Shown here: positions 34,245 through 44,999 of the stretch, piece by piece
Numbering within the stretch: the stretch's first letter is position 1
Layout: the number at the start of each line of letters is the position of its first letter
Assembly (NCBI GenBank): GCA_047967505.1
Contig: CM106539.1
Direction: 5' to 3' (one strand)
From: Dipteris shenzhenensis
Lineage: Eukaryota > Polypodiophyta > Polypodiopsida > Gleicheniales
DNA: 64,000 bases
Program-made: the position numbers and the translations under genes
The notes under the pieces: model-generated
The model's input: the letters and a program-made list of their open reading frames with translations, nothing else
Database searches by the model: none
What the model was told of the DNA's origin: nothing

Positions 34245-35262
34245 GGATGCGTCAATTTTACGAGCAAAAACCTATGAGCAGGTTTATCCGAGCGTGTTTT
34301 TCAAGAGATTTTTAAAAATGTTTTTCTTTAGGAAACATGGTTTTTACACTTTTATTTTCACTAGAACTAGATCCCTTTATCATAAAAATATACAGACTAG
34401 TCACTCATTTATTTTTACACAACATAATTTTCTTATTTAGAGACATCCCTTTGTACCCCTGTTATTACCTTTAAAAAGTGTTGATTCCTTTAAGAAACAT
34501 TCCTCATAATCACTCTCAATGTAATAATACTATGCATATATAATTACTTATTAACACATTTATATCATATGGCAATATCTTTTTAGTGTTTTTATAGCAT
34601 ATTTATGGACATGTTTCTAAAGAAGTTTAAATTACTATAAATAAGTATTAACTTGGGCTTATATATCACTCTCATAAAATACATGTAATATTTAATACTA
34701 TATATGAAAGATTTTCCAAAATATAACTCCATAGATGTGCTCAAATGGGGTGTTCCGATCAATTTGAGTGGTTGAATGACTATATTTGGACATTGGATAT
34801 GAAAGTTATGTCACTTTTAAAAGTGCTGTCCAAGGTAGTTTCGCCAGCGAAACTACCTTGGGAGACTTGCTTCAAAGGGGTTTCGCTGGTGAAACTACCT
34901 GGATGGCTTGCTTCAATGAGTTTTCTTTGAAGAAACTCTTTCATGAAGATAGGTTGAGAGAGGGTTTTCAATGTCACCCCCTATTAAGTAAAAGTTGTAA
35001 GAAGGATCATAAGGGAATTTTCATAGAGAAGTCTACTCTACATGTGGGTTTCTTCAAAAGCCATCCCATTATGCTCTCACCATTCCTACAGATTCACCTA
35101 AAGATTTTTGTATAAAATAGGCATTGCTATATACTTTGCATATTTCTAAGTGAAACTATGTTTTGTTCTGATCGATTTTTGCCATATTTATGCATAGTTG
35201 GAAGCTTTTTTTTTCCTTCGCTCGGACGCTCGGAAGATTTCGCTCAGAAAATGCTCGTCCCC
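34245..35262 (+). mobile_element. Mutator-like element, copy 2, 1,018 bp, with intact target duplication
   Basis: The element is bounded by perfect 9-bp direct repeats (TAAAAGGAG), the target size typical of the Mutator superfamily. The left end GGATGCGTCAATTTTACGAG and the reverse complement of the right end, GGGGACGAGCATTTTCTGAG, share ACGAGCA and a CCGAGCGT block some 20-40 bp inside, so terminal inverted repeats are short and imperfect. A 109-residue frame at 34786-35115 (MDIGYESYVTFKSAVQ..., SFASETTLGDLL, GFAGETTW) is preserved in both copies. No transposase is seen, so the element is non-autonomous. Confidence 0.8.
34830..34861. repeat. Perfect 32-nt palindrome inside the Mutator-like element
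   Basis: CCAAGGTAGTTTCGC, then CA, then GCGAAACTACCTTGG. The first copy of the element has the same site with two changes (CGCTAGCAAAAC). A variant half-site (GGTTTCGCTGGTGAAACTACC) lies about 40 bp on. Confidence 0.9.
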
Positions 35263-35271
35263 TAAAAGGAG
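35263..35271. repeat. Right 9-bp target duplication
   Basis: TAAAAGGAG, identical to 34236-34244. Confidence 0.9.
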
Positions 35272-36297
35272 GGAGATCACATGTGATACTCACGTGAAGA
35301 TCACAACCCTTAGTAATTTTTGAGTTTCTAGTACTCACAATTTGTTTCCTACTTACATGAAGATCACAACCCTTAGTAATTTTTGTGTTTCGTAGTACTC
35401 ACAATTTGTCCCCTCTAGTAATCTCTGTAATTGGATCTTGGAGTCATGTAGTTTTTCATTTTCCTGGAAATAGAGATAAATATTCTAGATAACCAACCCA
35501 TCTGGGTCATGTAGCCATTTTTTGTGAGGTTCAAGGAATTTTCTATATATAGGTATCTTGCATGACCCATAACTTATGCATTGCTCAATGGAATTTAGCA
35601 AACTTGTCTTCAAGTTGTAGTATACATTCCAAACTTGAACATGATACCAAAAAATTATGGAATAACAATTTGGAACGAGACCATTAAAGCATAATAGGTG
35701 CTATGTTGATGTGACGTATGCATCCTGAAGAGTATAGGAAAAAGCAATTTATTCAAAAACGTCAAAATTTTGTTCCGTACATACATGCAGCCAAGTAATC
35801 ATTCAAAAGTACACTACGGGATATTTTCCTCAACCTAAGGACACACCTAAATGAGAACATTAGGTGTGGGTTAAAGGGCCTCCAATGTTGTGCTAAAGTG
35901 ATGCACACCCACTTCAAGGCATGCTCCATATCTTTTTTTTGATTTGTTGAAAACCAAAACGGATTGAAACTTTGGAATCCAAACTAGTGGGACTACTACA
36001 TGGTGGTCTTAAAACATTGATATATTTTGATATTGGTATATAGATTCACCGTTAAATGGAAGAAGTTGAAAATGTGTAATTTGTGCATGTGCAAAGGTCT
36101 TTTAATAAATCCAACAATATTTACAATCTTGAATTGTTTCTTTTTCCATGCACTTGTTGGCTAGGTCGGTGCATTTCATAATACACAATATCAAACCCAA
36201 TAGCATGCCCTTTGGCATATTTGTGTTTTAAAGCATTTTAGGCCACATTGCACTTGTTTGGGAAATCTAATTCCATTGACATGTATCGCCAAAGGGC
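35272..36297. other. No gene; one short tandem duplication
   Basis: TGAAGATCACAACCCTTAGT at about 35294 recurs at about 35358 with the same following bases. The rest is AT-rich and without coding signal. Confidence 0.5.
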
Positions 36298-36400
36298 GGA
36301 AGCCCAGTGGATAAAAATTTTGTTACTCCCACAAATTTTGAATCTTGAAATATTAAGTACTTGCAACTTGCCCCAGCCTTGCAAATGCCACCCACACGCA
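36298..36400 (+). repeat. Possible tRNA-derived SINE head
   Basis: GGAAGCCCAGTGGATAAAA resembles an RNA polymerase III A box (RGCNNAGYGG) and, about 40 bp later, TTTTGAATCTTGA resembles a B box (GGTTCGAATC). Spacing fits a tRNA-like promoter. I could not identify a tail or target duplications. Confidence 0.3.
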
Positions 36401-36529
36401 CCTTGACGTGACCTTGCAAAGACTTTGGTTTGGCATTGTCTTCTTTCGGGTAAGTTGTCTTCTATTATTTGCTCACCTCACAAGTTAGATTCTCTTTGTT
36501 TTGGAGACTCTATTCTAAACTGACCATCG

Positions 36530-39500
36530 CCATGGCGTCAATGGCAACATGTAGCTCACCATGGCTTGCAAGAAAACCGAACAGAGGCTCTGAGACAGGA
36601 AAGTTGAAAAGCTTGGTCAAAGCACAAGGAACAAATTGTGGGTCAAGGAAAGCAATGGCATGGTATCGAAATGATAATGGAAGACACTTTTGCAATGTTT
36701 GCAAAGGGAGAGAGAAGAAAGAAGACTCATTACAAAGCAATAGTAGGAAGCAGCTGTAGATGCACGCATTCGATCATTGCCATCAGAGCAAAGAGCACGA
36801 GCTGTGGTGTCACGATTAGTGGGAGCATTCAAGGCAGCAACATTAGGCCATTCAGGTGAATACCAGTCTTTAGTCTTCACAAGCTTTAGCTTGCACCCTA
36901 AAGTTTGTAGAGTAACAACTCTACCAACACCTCGAGAGATGTAGGCCCAAGAGGCGATGATATCTAACCTAAGAAATGGCCTACAAAAAGTGAAAGGTGT
37001 GCACAACTTAGATCAACTAGCTACCAAAAGGGTGACATTAGTTATGTTGGTGTCCCCTAAAATAAAGGAGAAAAAAGATGTCAATCAGAAGGACCAATGT
37101 GTCTCTAGTGGTTGAACATACAGCTGAAGCAATGCATGATCCGAGAAGTCTGTGGGCTTTAACAGAATACAAGAAAAGGAGACATAGCCTAAGTGTGGAA
37201 GTCATTGCTAGAGTGACAATGTTTTGGCACCAAAATACAAGAGTTTCTCCAAATAGAAAGAACATCTGTTAAAAGCGAACAAGACGCAAGATGTTTGATG
37301 AGCACATCATATACATGCTTGATACAATTCAAGTTAGTGGTTGCCTAAACCAGCCCATTGGTTGTTTGTGATTGAGCTTTGGGATAGTTTACTCGTTTCA
37401 TTTCTAAACCAGCGCTTGGACTTAATGTGATTGTCTTAAATCAGCCCGATGGTTGGAACATCATGCAACCGTGTCTAGTTCAACTCAAACACTAGTTATT
37501 TGATTGTCCCGAACTAGAGTGGTTGAACAAAAATTAACAGCCGTATATTTTGCAATAGAATGGCAATATATTATTATTGTCCTAGACCAGCCCTATGGTT
37601 GGGACATCATGCAACCATGGCTGATTCAACTCAAACACCAGTTATGTGATTGTCCTGAACTAGCGTGGTCGAGCAGAAATTAACAACAATATATTTCACA
37701 ACAGAATAGTAATATATTGTTATGTTACTAATCTAGCCCAGTGGTTGGAACATCATACAATCGTGGCTAGTTCAGCTCAATCACCAGTTATGTGATTGTC
37801 CTGAACTGGTTGAACCGACATTAGTTGTTGAGAGGTTGTTGACCAGCCCAGTGGTTGAAATTACTGTGTTTTTTAGTACTTAAATTAATTAAATTTAATT
37901 CCCTACTATTCGAGTCATATATCGCTTAATTTCTAGACCGGGATGGCTTGGACTTAATGTGATTGTCCTAAACCACCCCAGTGCCGGTTCAAGTCAAATG
38001 GCAGTTTACTGATTGAAATTGTGGTCGAACAGAAATAAAGAAATGAAAAGTAATATATTGGTATTGTCTAATTGTGAAATTCAAAAATGAAAAGCAAATA
38101 CTATTATTTTCTAATTGTGAAATTTAGAAATGAAAAGCAATATACTTGTTATTGTCTACTATGTGAAGTTGAGACTATCAGGATAAACCATCCCGATAGT
38201 TGAAATTGTGACTGTTCTAAACCAGCTCGGTGATTGAAATTGTGACCGTGTCCTAAACCAGCCCGATGGTTGAAATTGTGACTATCCTAAACCAGCTTAG
38301 TGGTCAAATTTGTGACTGTCCTAAACCAATGCGATGGTGTTGGGTCAGCAAATGGAGTTGTATCTCAAGTTGATGGATCAAAATCTTGACATTTCAATTG
38401 GGTAGCTTTGAGCATTGTAAGCCCTAATATGCCAGGAAACTTAAAGACATGAATGTTTGTTGTTGCAAAACACACAGACTTTGACCTAGCCCGACAAGCT
38501 ATGAATGACTTGAGATCTAGTCGTGTTGGAGCATTACTCCATGGGGATCGATGCCCATGTCTCCCCGATGAATGTGCAGTCTGTAGGCCACCTGGATCCT
38601 CATCATGTGTTGCAAGGGAGACCAGGTTTTGTAGCCTAAGGTCTCTATGGGAGTCACTGGTTTGTCCAAAGGGAGACATTGAGTGGCACCTCATTGAATG
38701 CATTCATGGCACATGCAAGCATTGTAGTCTGAAGCTCAATAAGAGGCAATTTCATGTCTATCCAAATGAAATTAGGGAAGATAGCCCTATTGCTATAAAA
38801 TGGAGGAGATTTGAAAATGTCAATGTAGGATCCCATAAAAAGAGATGGCTACTATCGTATAAGAGAACTCAGCCAAGGGAGCTTATAGGTCACTTGGTTC
38901 AATCCATCCCAAAATATGTGCTTCACAATTTCACTGCCAGTTGCTGGCAGGTTTAGCAGTTTAGGATGCGCCTTGCCAATTTTCCCCATGACACTATTGT
39001 CTTTGTCATAGATTGTGTAGAAAGTTATTCATTTCAAGAATAAGATGAGATACAAAGTGCTCACTGGTACAACACGTAGCTAACAATTTTTGTGCATATC
39101 ACATAAATTCATTTGCTTGATTATTCTACGACTGATTTCAATCTGCCTTTGCTGACTCATAAGAGTTCAGGTCAATGCAATGCACATACCATTTCTACAT
39201 TTCAGGTGATAGGGAACATGACACCTTATTTGTGCATCATGCTTTTCTACTATATTGGGGATCTTCTTTTTTGCAGTTGTCATCACTACCTCTGGGGAGA
39301 ACAAGGAAGATGACTGATACTTTATGTTGCAGTGCACGAAGCCTAAGCACAAGGTTGAGGAAGCATTCAAGGATCATTGGCGAACAACCTATGAGAAATG
39401 GGATGTAGTAGTTGGAGCCTTTTGGTATAAAAAGACATCCGAGAGAGGCCACAATTACGTTTTGTTATATAAGAGTCCTCAAACTTTTATGTGCTCTCAT

Positions 39501-39632
39501 CTAGTTAGAGCTATTAAGTTCTAGATGCAACTTGTGCCACAACGAAAGAAGGGCACAAGTGTCTTCAAATTCGATTTAGACACACATGAGCACATCTTGG
39601 GGTGTCTTGGAGTAGTGGACGAGGACGACTAA
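36530..39632 (+). pseudogene. Decayed gene of an unnamed DDE-like, Cys-rich transposase-type family
   Basis: Ordered pieces share one strand. At 36750-36850: AVDARIRSLPSEQRARAVV, RLVGAFKAATLGHSG. At 37095-37325: VIARVTMFWHQNTRVSPNRK, then KRTRRKMFDEHIIYMLDTIQ. After a 1.1-kb repeat-filled gap: FQLGSFEHCKP, YARKLKDMNVCCCKTH, a frameshift near 38470, a Cys-rich block (CPCLPDECAVC; EWHLIECIHGTCKHC), KWRRFENVNVGSHKKRWLLS, then VFVIDCVESYSFQE, a stop, and DEIQSAHW. A C-terminal piece, YFMLQCTKPKHKVEEAF to LGCLGVVDEDD, ends at a stop at 39630. From memory, the order FW..NTR.SPN, a Cys-rich centre and DxxENY...QDEIQSxHW belongs to an uncharacterised family seen in several eukaryotes that looks like an RNase H-fold (DDE) transposase. 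Stops and frameshifts make it non-functional. No terminal repeats were found. Confidence 0.5.
37340..38380. repeat. Degenerate tandem repeats within the gap of the DDE-like gene
   Basis: A unit of about 146 bp (GATTGTCCTGAACTAG, CAGAAATTAACA, CCAGCCCAGTGGTTGG, CATCATGCAACC) recurs from 37440 to 37860. From 38180 a shorter unit of about 45 bp (CTAAACCAGCCCGATGG, TTGAAATTGTGAC) recurs four times. It may be an expanded intron. Confidence 0.75.
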
Positions 39633-40240
39633 GATAGTACTAAGAAAATGGAGTCTCATTGCAAGGAAACAATGTTCCACTTATCCTAGAAAATGGAAAA
39701 TGTATTTGAGACTACGCTTCTTTTAGTAAATCCCAAACTAACCACCGCGCTTGTTTTTTTTTAATCTCAAATGATAAATCCCACACTTATTTTTAGTATA
39801 TCCCAAACAACCACTACGCTTGTTTTAGTAAATCCCATAACTAATCCACAAATCTTAAACGAATGAATTGTATTCCATTCATCTTGTAATAATAGAAGAA
39901 AACCACTACAATGTTGGCAGTTAATATCCTAGTGTGCAACCAACCACCGCATTGGCGACCACTTATCCTACACTACCACCATGCTATCCTAAAATTATTG
40001 CAAAGTGCTATACAAAAACAGTCCCCTTTAGACTGGTTCACTTTATCTATTGTCAAATCTCAGCCATCGGGCTGGTGACCACAAATCCTAAATGAATGAA
40101 TTGTATGCCATTCATATTATAATAATAGAAGCAAACCACCATGCTGGTGGCAGTTACTAACCTAGTGTGCAGCCAACCACTATGCTGGTGACCACTTATC
40201 CTACACTATCACCGTGCTGCAACATCTACTTTCTTGCTTC
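39633..40240. repeat. Degenerate repeats downstream of the DDE-like gene
   Basis: Phrases AACCACCGCGCTTG, CAACCACCGCATTGGCGACC and CAACCACTATGCTGGTGACC recur, as do a longer unit TGAATTGTATTCCATTCAT (39865) / TGAATTGTATGCCATTCAT (40097) and GACCACTTATCCTACACTA (39958 and 40191). The style (short alternating phrases around CACCGTGCTGG) echoes the repeats at 37340-38380. Confidence 0.7.
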
Positions 40241-42601
40241 ATAGCTATAGCTGAAAGGCACATTTTAATAAATGCAAAGACAATTTTCTACTTAAAGCTC
40301 AAGTTCTATTGAAAAGTCAACTGTATTAGAGGGGTGGTCAACCCCTAATGTGACACTACAAATCTTTATCAATGATCTGTATATACATAGAGTGATGTCA
40401 TGTTTTTATCAAACAATATAGTACAATGTCATTCAATGAGAGGTTGTAGACAAACTCATCTTAACTTAAGTTTATAATTATGAAAGTACTCCCTTTTCTT
40501 GCTCACTAGTAGAACTTGCTTGCTTGACTTTGCTCACTTGATCAGCTACCTCCATTGAAGGTGGCAACATCTTCTCATTGTCAATGTCTTCACTATGGAT
40601 CTCTTCTTAGCCAAGCCCTTGCATATTCCTACCTTTGAATACCACTTCTATATGCCTTGTCTATGTCAACAAGAAAAAACTTCATCAACATGCTCTACAT
40701 AAGAGATGTTTAAGCAACCATGATCATATGAACAAGGACCCAACCTTACCAAGTGCACCACCAACAAACATAACAACTAATGTGCTTGGCCACATCTTAA
40801 ATTGATTTCTCTTCATGCTTCCGGTCAATATGATCCACAAAGTTCTTCCCTTGGTTTTATAAACCTTCCACCAATTGCTCTACCATTGTTTGCATCCTAG
40901 ACTACTACCTCATTTCCTTGCAATAAACCATTTCTCTTTCTTGCCCCAACAATCTCACAATGCCTTCTCCATCAATAAAAGTTGGAGATGAAGTTAGTAA
41001 GCATGAAACTTTGTGAATCAAACTCTCCTATCATAGAGGCTAAGCTAGTCGAAGAAGATTCCATCTTCACAAATTCTCACCAAGTCAAAACTTGTTTCAA
41101 TACCACTTCAAAAGAATATGTAACTAAATCCAACTACTAATGAATTTGAGAAACACAAGCATCAACTAGAATAGATAATTACCCCCCACATGCGCACGCA
41201 CACATGACCTTATGTATTTAAACTTTAAGTGATGATCTTCTTGAAGCCATACTGCCATAACACATCGTGGGAGAGTATATAGTGACATACTTAAAAGATC
41301 ATGCAATTATCCTAGCTGGAGATTTCAATGCCCGAACAAGATTAAGGCAAGCTATGGTCCTGCCATCTCTCAATTCCTTTTACAAACAAACTAAATAACA
41401 AAATTCCAATGCCAAGTGGAAACAAGATCCTTGCTCAACAAGGCACGTCACAATTACAACTTGTTAAGGTCATCTTTCATCCTATCAACACACCCTTCTA
41501 TGCATGTATGTGGACTTGTAGCCCTTCACTAACCAATCAAAGACTATCACTAACTTAAATAGGCTCCAACATAAAGCAATCAAACTTTTAATCCAAATAT
41601 GTACTTGAATGGTTAGTTGTAGTGAAGGGTGGTTATTTTGAATTGCCCATAAACTTTCTAGCATGTAATTGTACATTAAAAAATGTTCCAAATCGCACAT
41701 ATGAGCTGCAAAAAGCATACACATATATCACATAGTTGTGCACATCATGATGATCAATGCAATCATAGTTGCTGTTTGTATAAATCCATGATTTTTTTTT
41801 TCATGGCAACCAAGAAATGAGAAGGAAAAAACCATAGCACTAACACGTTTGACCTCAAACATTAAAAACAATTAGTATCCAACTTAGATAAAATGAGACC
41901 TATAATATTGGCAAGTATAAGCTCACTGGAATCTGTCTTCCCAATCGTCCATTCGGAAGTCCATTCGGAATATACATAGAAATTGTACACCATCTCCTTT
42001 ACAAATGAATAGAACAAGTAACACATCAAAGTATGCAATCTTGGGTAGTAGGACACATACCTAGGCAGATAACTTGGATTAGACAATGCTTCACACAAGT
42101 CGGGCATCATTGACATGCTGCAAAGAAGGTGATTCAAGATTAGAGGAGCACAACTAAGCTTTTGCCAACCTTCTTGCATCCATATTTCAAGAAAGGTGTT
42201 CCTTTAAAGTTTCTCTAAAGGATATGGAGCGTTAATGTTTACAATGTGAGGTGGATCACTAAAACTTATGTGCGCGTTCTAACAGTGTAAAACGTGTCAC
42301 TTGAACTAGATGACATCCACATGAGTTTAAATGATTCACTTCAGTTTCTCAAAACGAAAAAACATAAAAGTATACATCTTCAAGAAGATCACTAAAAAAA
42401 GTTGAGGGTGACAATGCAAGAAAATAACTCCAACTTTGATAACGTGGTGTATGAAAAAATCCCTCTTGTCGCTGTGTTACCTGTTTTGGCCTCCATCATT
42501 ATTACACAAGGGCCAAAAATAATACCTCAGTGTTCATCTCCTTCAATTCATATTTACATACTGATATAAATATGACTGTACACAATGTACAAAGAATATT
42601 C
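40241..42601. other. No firm gene; a possible LINE endonuclease scrap and one exon-like segment
   Basis: At 41290-41350 the plus strand reads YLKDHAIILAGDFNARTRLR, resembling the GDFN box of LINE endonucleases, but nothing else supports it. On the minus strand at 42060-42125, an acceptor TTCTTTGCAG, a short open segment (MMPDLCEALSNPSYLPR) and a donor GTATGTGT form an exon-like unit of unknown family. The rest is AT-rich. Confidence 0.3.
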
Positions 42602-42968
42602 TCAGTGTTGTGGCTCAACCTTGGATTTCCGCTCAAAGAATTCCCCAATCATTCCTTCCAGATCTTCAGCTGTGAACCTTATGTATTTATGAGGATTTTT
42701 ACCACTCTCCATCAAAGACCTACAGCATTACAGATGAAGCATTAGGAATCATCAACAAATAAGGCATATTAATCGAGATGCATGCAGAATTATATGGCAA
42801 TCTATTGTAAGGTCACTGTACCCAAAACGCTTCAAGAAGGACCGATATGCTAGTAAAAGCACTTCTACAACAAGCAGACGAACAGACTCCCGCAGCTCAA
42901 GGTCCGGCACAAACCACTGAGATTGCCTCTGATGCAACTCCTCAAATCGCAAGTTGAAAGTCTTAAAT
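42602..42968 (-). CDS. EXO70: Exocyst subunit EXO70, last two exons (3' end of the gene)
   Basis: Exon 42968-42822 follows an acceptor (CTGTAACCAG) and ends at a GTACAG donor; the last exon, 42719-42602, follows an acceptor GCTGTAG. Phases agree (2 bases carried over). The protein reads RFKTFNLRFEELHQRQSQW, FVPDLELRESVRLLV, LLLAYRSFLKRFG, then SLMESGKNPHKYIRFTAEDL, EGMIGEFFERKS and a stop. This is the conserved EXO70 C-terminus (FNxxFEExxxxQxxWxVPDxxLRE, AYRSFxxRFG, KYIxxTxEDLE). EXO70 tethers secretory vesicles to the plasma membrane by binding phosphoinositides through this region, as part of the exocyst. Both exons are free of stops. Earlier exons would lie at higher coordinates on the minus strand; I found none before 45000, so either the intron is very long or this is a captured fragment. 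Confidence 0.85.
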
Positions 42969-44999
42969 CTGGTTACAGAGAAATGATTCACCTTAACATG
43001 TTAAATCTCAACTTACAGGAGTCTCACCAAACTGTGAGAAATATATGTTGTTAAAAAGATAATGCAAAAAGAAAAAGCAAATGTTCACCAAGGGATGCAC
43101 ATGAAATTCAGAACTAAGATACATTGGATTGCAAAATTAGCTAGGCATGCATTTCACGTCAAGTCTGGTAAATGTTACACCAGCACCTCTAGTCAGGACA
43201 AGAAAGTGGTAGAAATTTGAAAACTTTGATTGGTGACAAGGCTGAATGTGAATACGCTCACCACAAATAAGATCCGAATTCGCCAAGCATCCATTTCACA
43301 TCCGGTCCTTTTCAGGTGTCATAAAGGTAGATGACTCCTCGCCAGCACCACAGGACAGGACAACAAGTGGCAGAATTTTTGTAAACTTGACTGGTGAAAG
43401 ACCCAACTAAATCCTATCAAGAGATGAGAGGTGTCTAGACTTCCCATTTAGTAGACAGACAAGTGTAGGATGTGTCACATCTATGTATGAATATTCTCAC
43501 AAACCCTTCCCATGAAGGAAACAGCATCTTGTAGATTACTCATACAAATAGAACAGATTATGTGAACCATCATATTTTAGCATAGCGGCGATGGGCTTTC
43601 TTTGTGCGACTGGTATCTTTTTGTATCACATAAAATACGCTATGTAATCACATATAAGAGCACTCACATGTAGGAGGCAGTAGCACTGATAGGCGCACAT
43701 GTAGCTAGCATGGATAGGGCAGAAGATAGTAGCTAGAGAATATTATGACATTGGCCCTCTCTATTTTTTTTGGGATGATTTTTGTATTGAACATATATTT
43801 TTAAAATAACTATGCACTTGCCTGATTGCAGGAAATGATGACAAGAACCGACGAAATTGTTGATTGGATGACCTATGGAGTTTGGATGTGGACCTTGGAT
43901 CTTGCACTAACACATGGAAGGGATGATGGAGGGAGTGGTCACTAAGGCACTGAAGAAGGACTAGTGCTTTCTTAAAAGACTACAGATAAGGAGCACTTTG
44001 CACGACCACAGTTGGAAAGAGTGGGCCACAAGGGAAAAAAAAAAGGAATGGTCCTTATTGATGATGTAAAAAGCACCAATCCACAACTAGACTTTTGCAT
44101 GGAAAGAAAGGGACGAGAAGTGAAAGAAGTGAAGACCAGCTTTCAATTGATCATCCATAAGTAGAGGCAGCCATCTCATTTTCAATCGTCTCCTTACTCG
44201 TGTCACGTTTAAGCGAGCAGTTAATCAAGGTTTATGAGCTTTCGGCTCATCTCGTTTTCATTGTTGTAAGGTGTACGAGTCCCTGTGTATGGTTGCAGTG
44301 GGGGTAGGCTTGTTGTGAGTCTCATAATGGTTTAGAATCCGTTGTACTTTGGGTTGTGAGAATAGTTAGCTCATATTGGTGTGTTGGATGGCTCCTGTGT
44401 ATGCGAAATAGAACTCATAAAAGCTCAGAATCTTCATCTATTATAAGGTCATGGGTTTTCTTCAACTAGCAACAGAGTCTCAAGGTCGTCGCCATCATCT
44501 CTGAGGCAGTGACTAGCTTCAAGGAATTGCTGGAGCACTCTGTAGATAAGTGAAGCGGTATATATTGGTTCACATGTGCTCATGGGCTTTGCCTTAGTTT
44601 ATGGAAGGCATGCTTGGTGAAACAACTCAGTTGTTCATGAGGAGTAAGGCTCTTGTCAAGAAGTTACAAAAGCAAATGCGTAGCTGGTTGTAAGCATAAG
44701 CAAGGTCCATGGTCCCATCCGAGTTCCAAGGCATCCAGTTGATATTATTGGCAGGTACTTTGAGTTTCTTGACAGTGTTGGGTCCTTGGTAATGGTTTGA
44801 GGCTTTTTAATCTTTTCACAGTTCAAATCTACACTTGAAGCAATGATTTACATAACAAAATGCTTTCTTTTGCACTTTTTTTGGTAGCATATCAATGCAC
44901 TGCCCATTTCTATGGATAAGAGTGATTTTTGAGGTAGTATTCCATGGCTATTTGCTTTCATGAGTAAAATTTTCATGCAACTTCTAAAGGGTAAGAACC
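42969..44999. other. No supported gene; possible long EXO70 intron
   Basis: A diverged duplication shares CATTTCAC, CACCAGCACC, CAGGACAAGAAAGTGG / CAGGACAACAAGTGG and TGACTGGTGA-type phrases at about 43150-43240 and 43290-43400. 43780-44560 has retroelement-like phrasing but no motif. No EXO70 exon was recognised. Confidence 0.35.

Noticed and set aside
22016-35262. The two 1-kb inverted arms as terminal repeats of one 13-kb transposon
   Set aside because: The right arm alone is flanked by a perfect 9-bp target duplication, so each arm is a separate element that happens to be inverted.
41290-41460. A LINE endonuclease gene
   Set aside because: Only one short motif (ILAGDFNAR) is visible; no other endonuclease or RT blocks follow.
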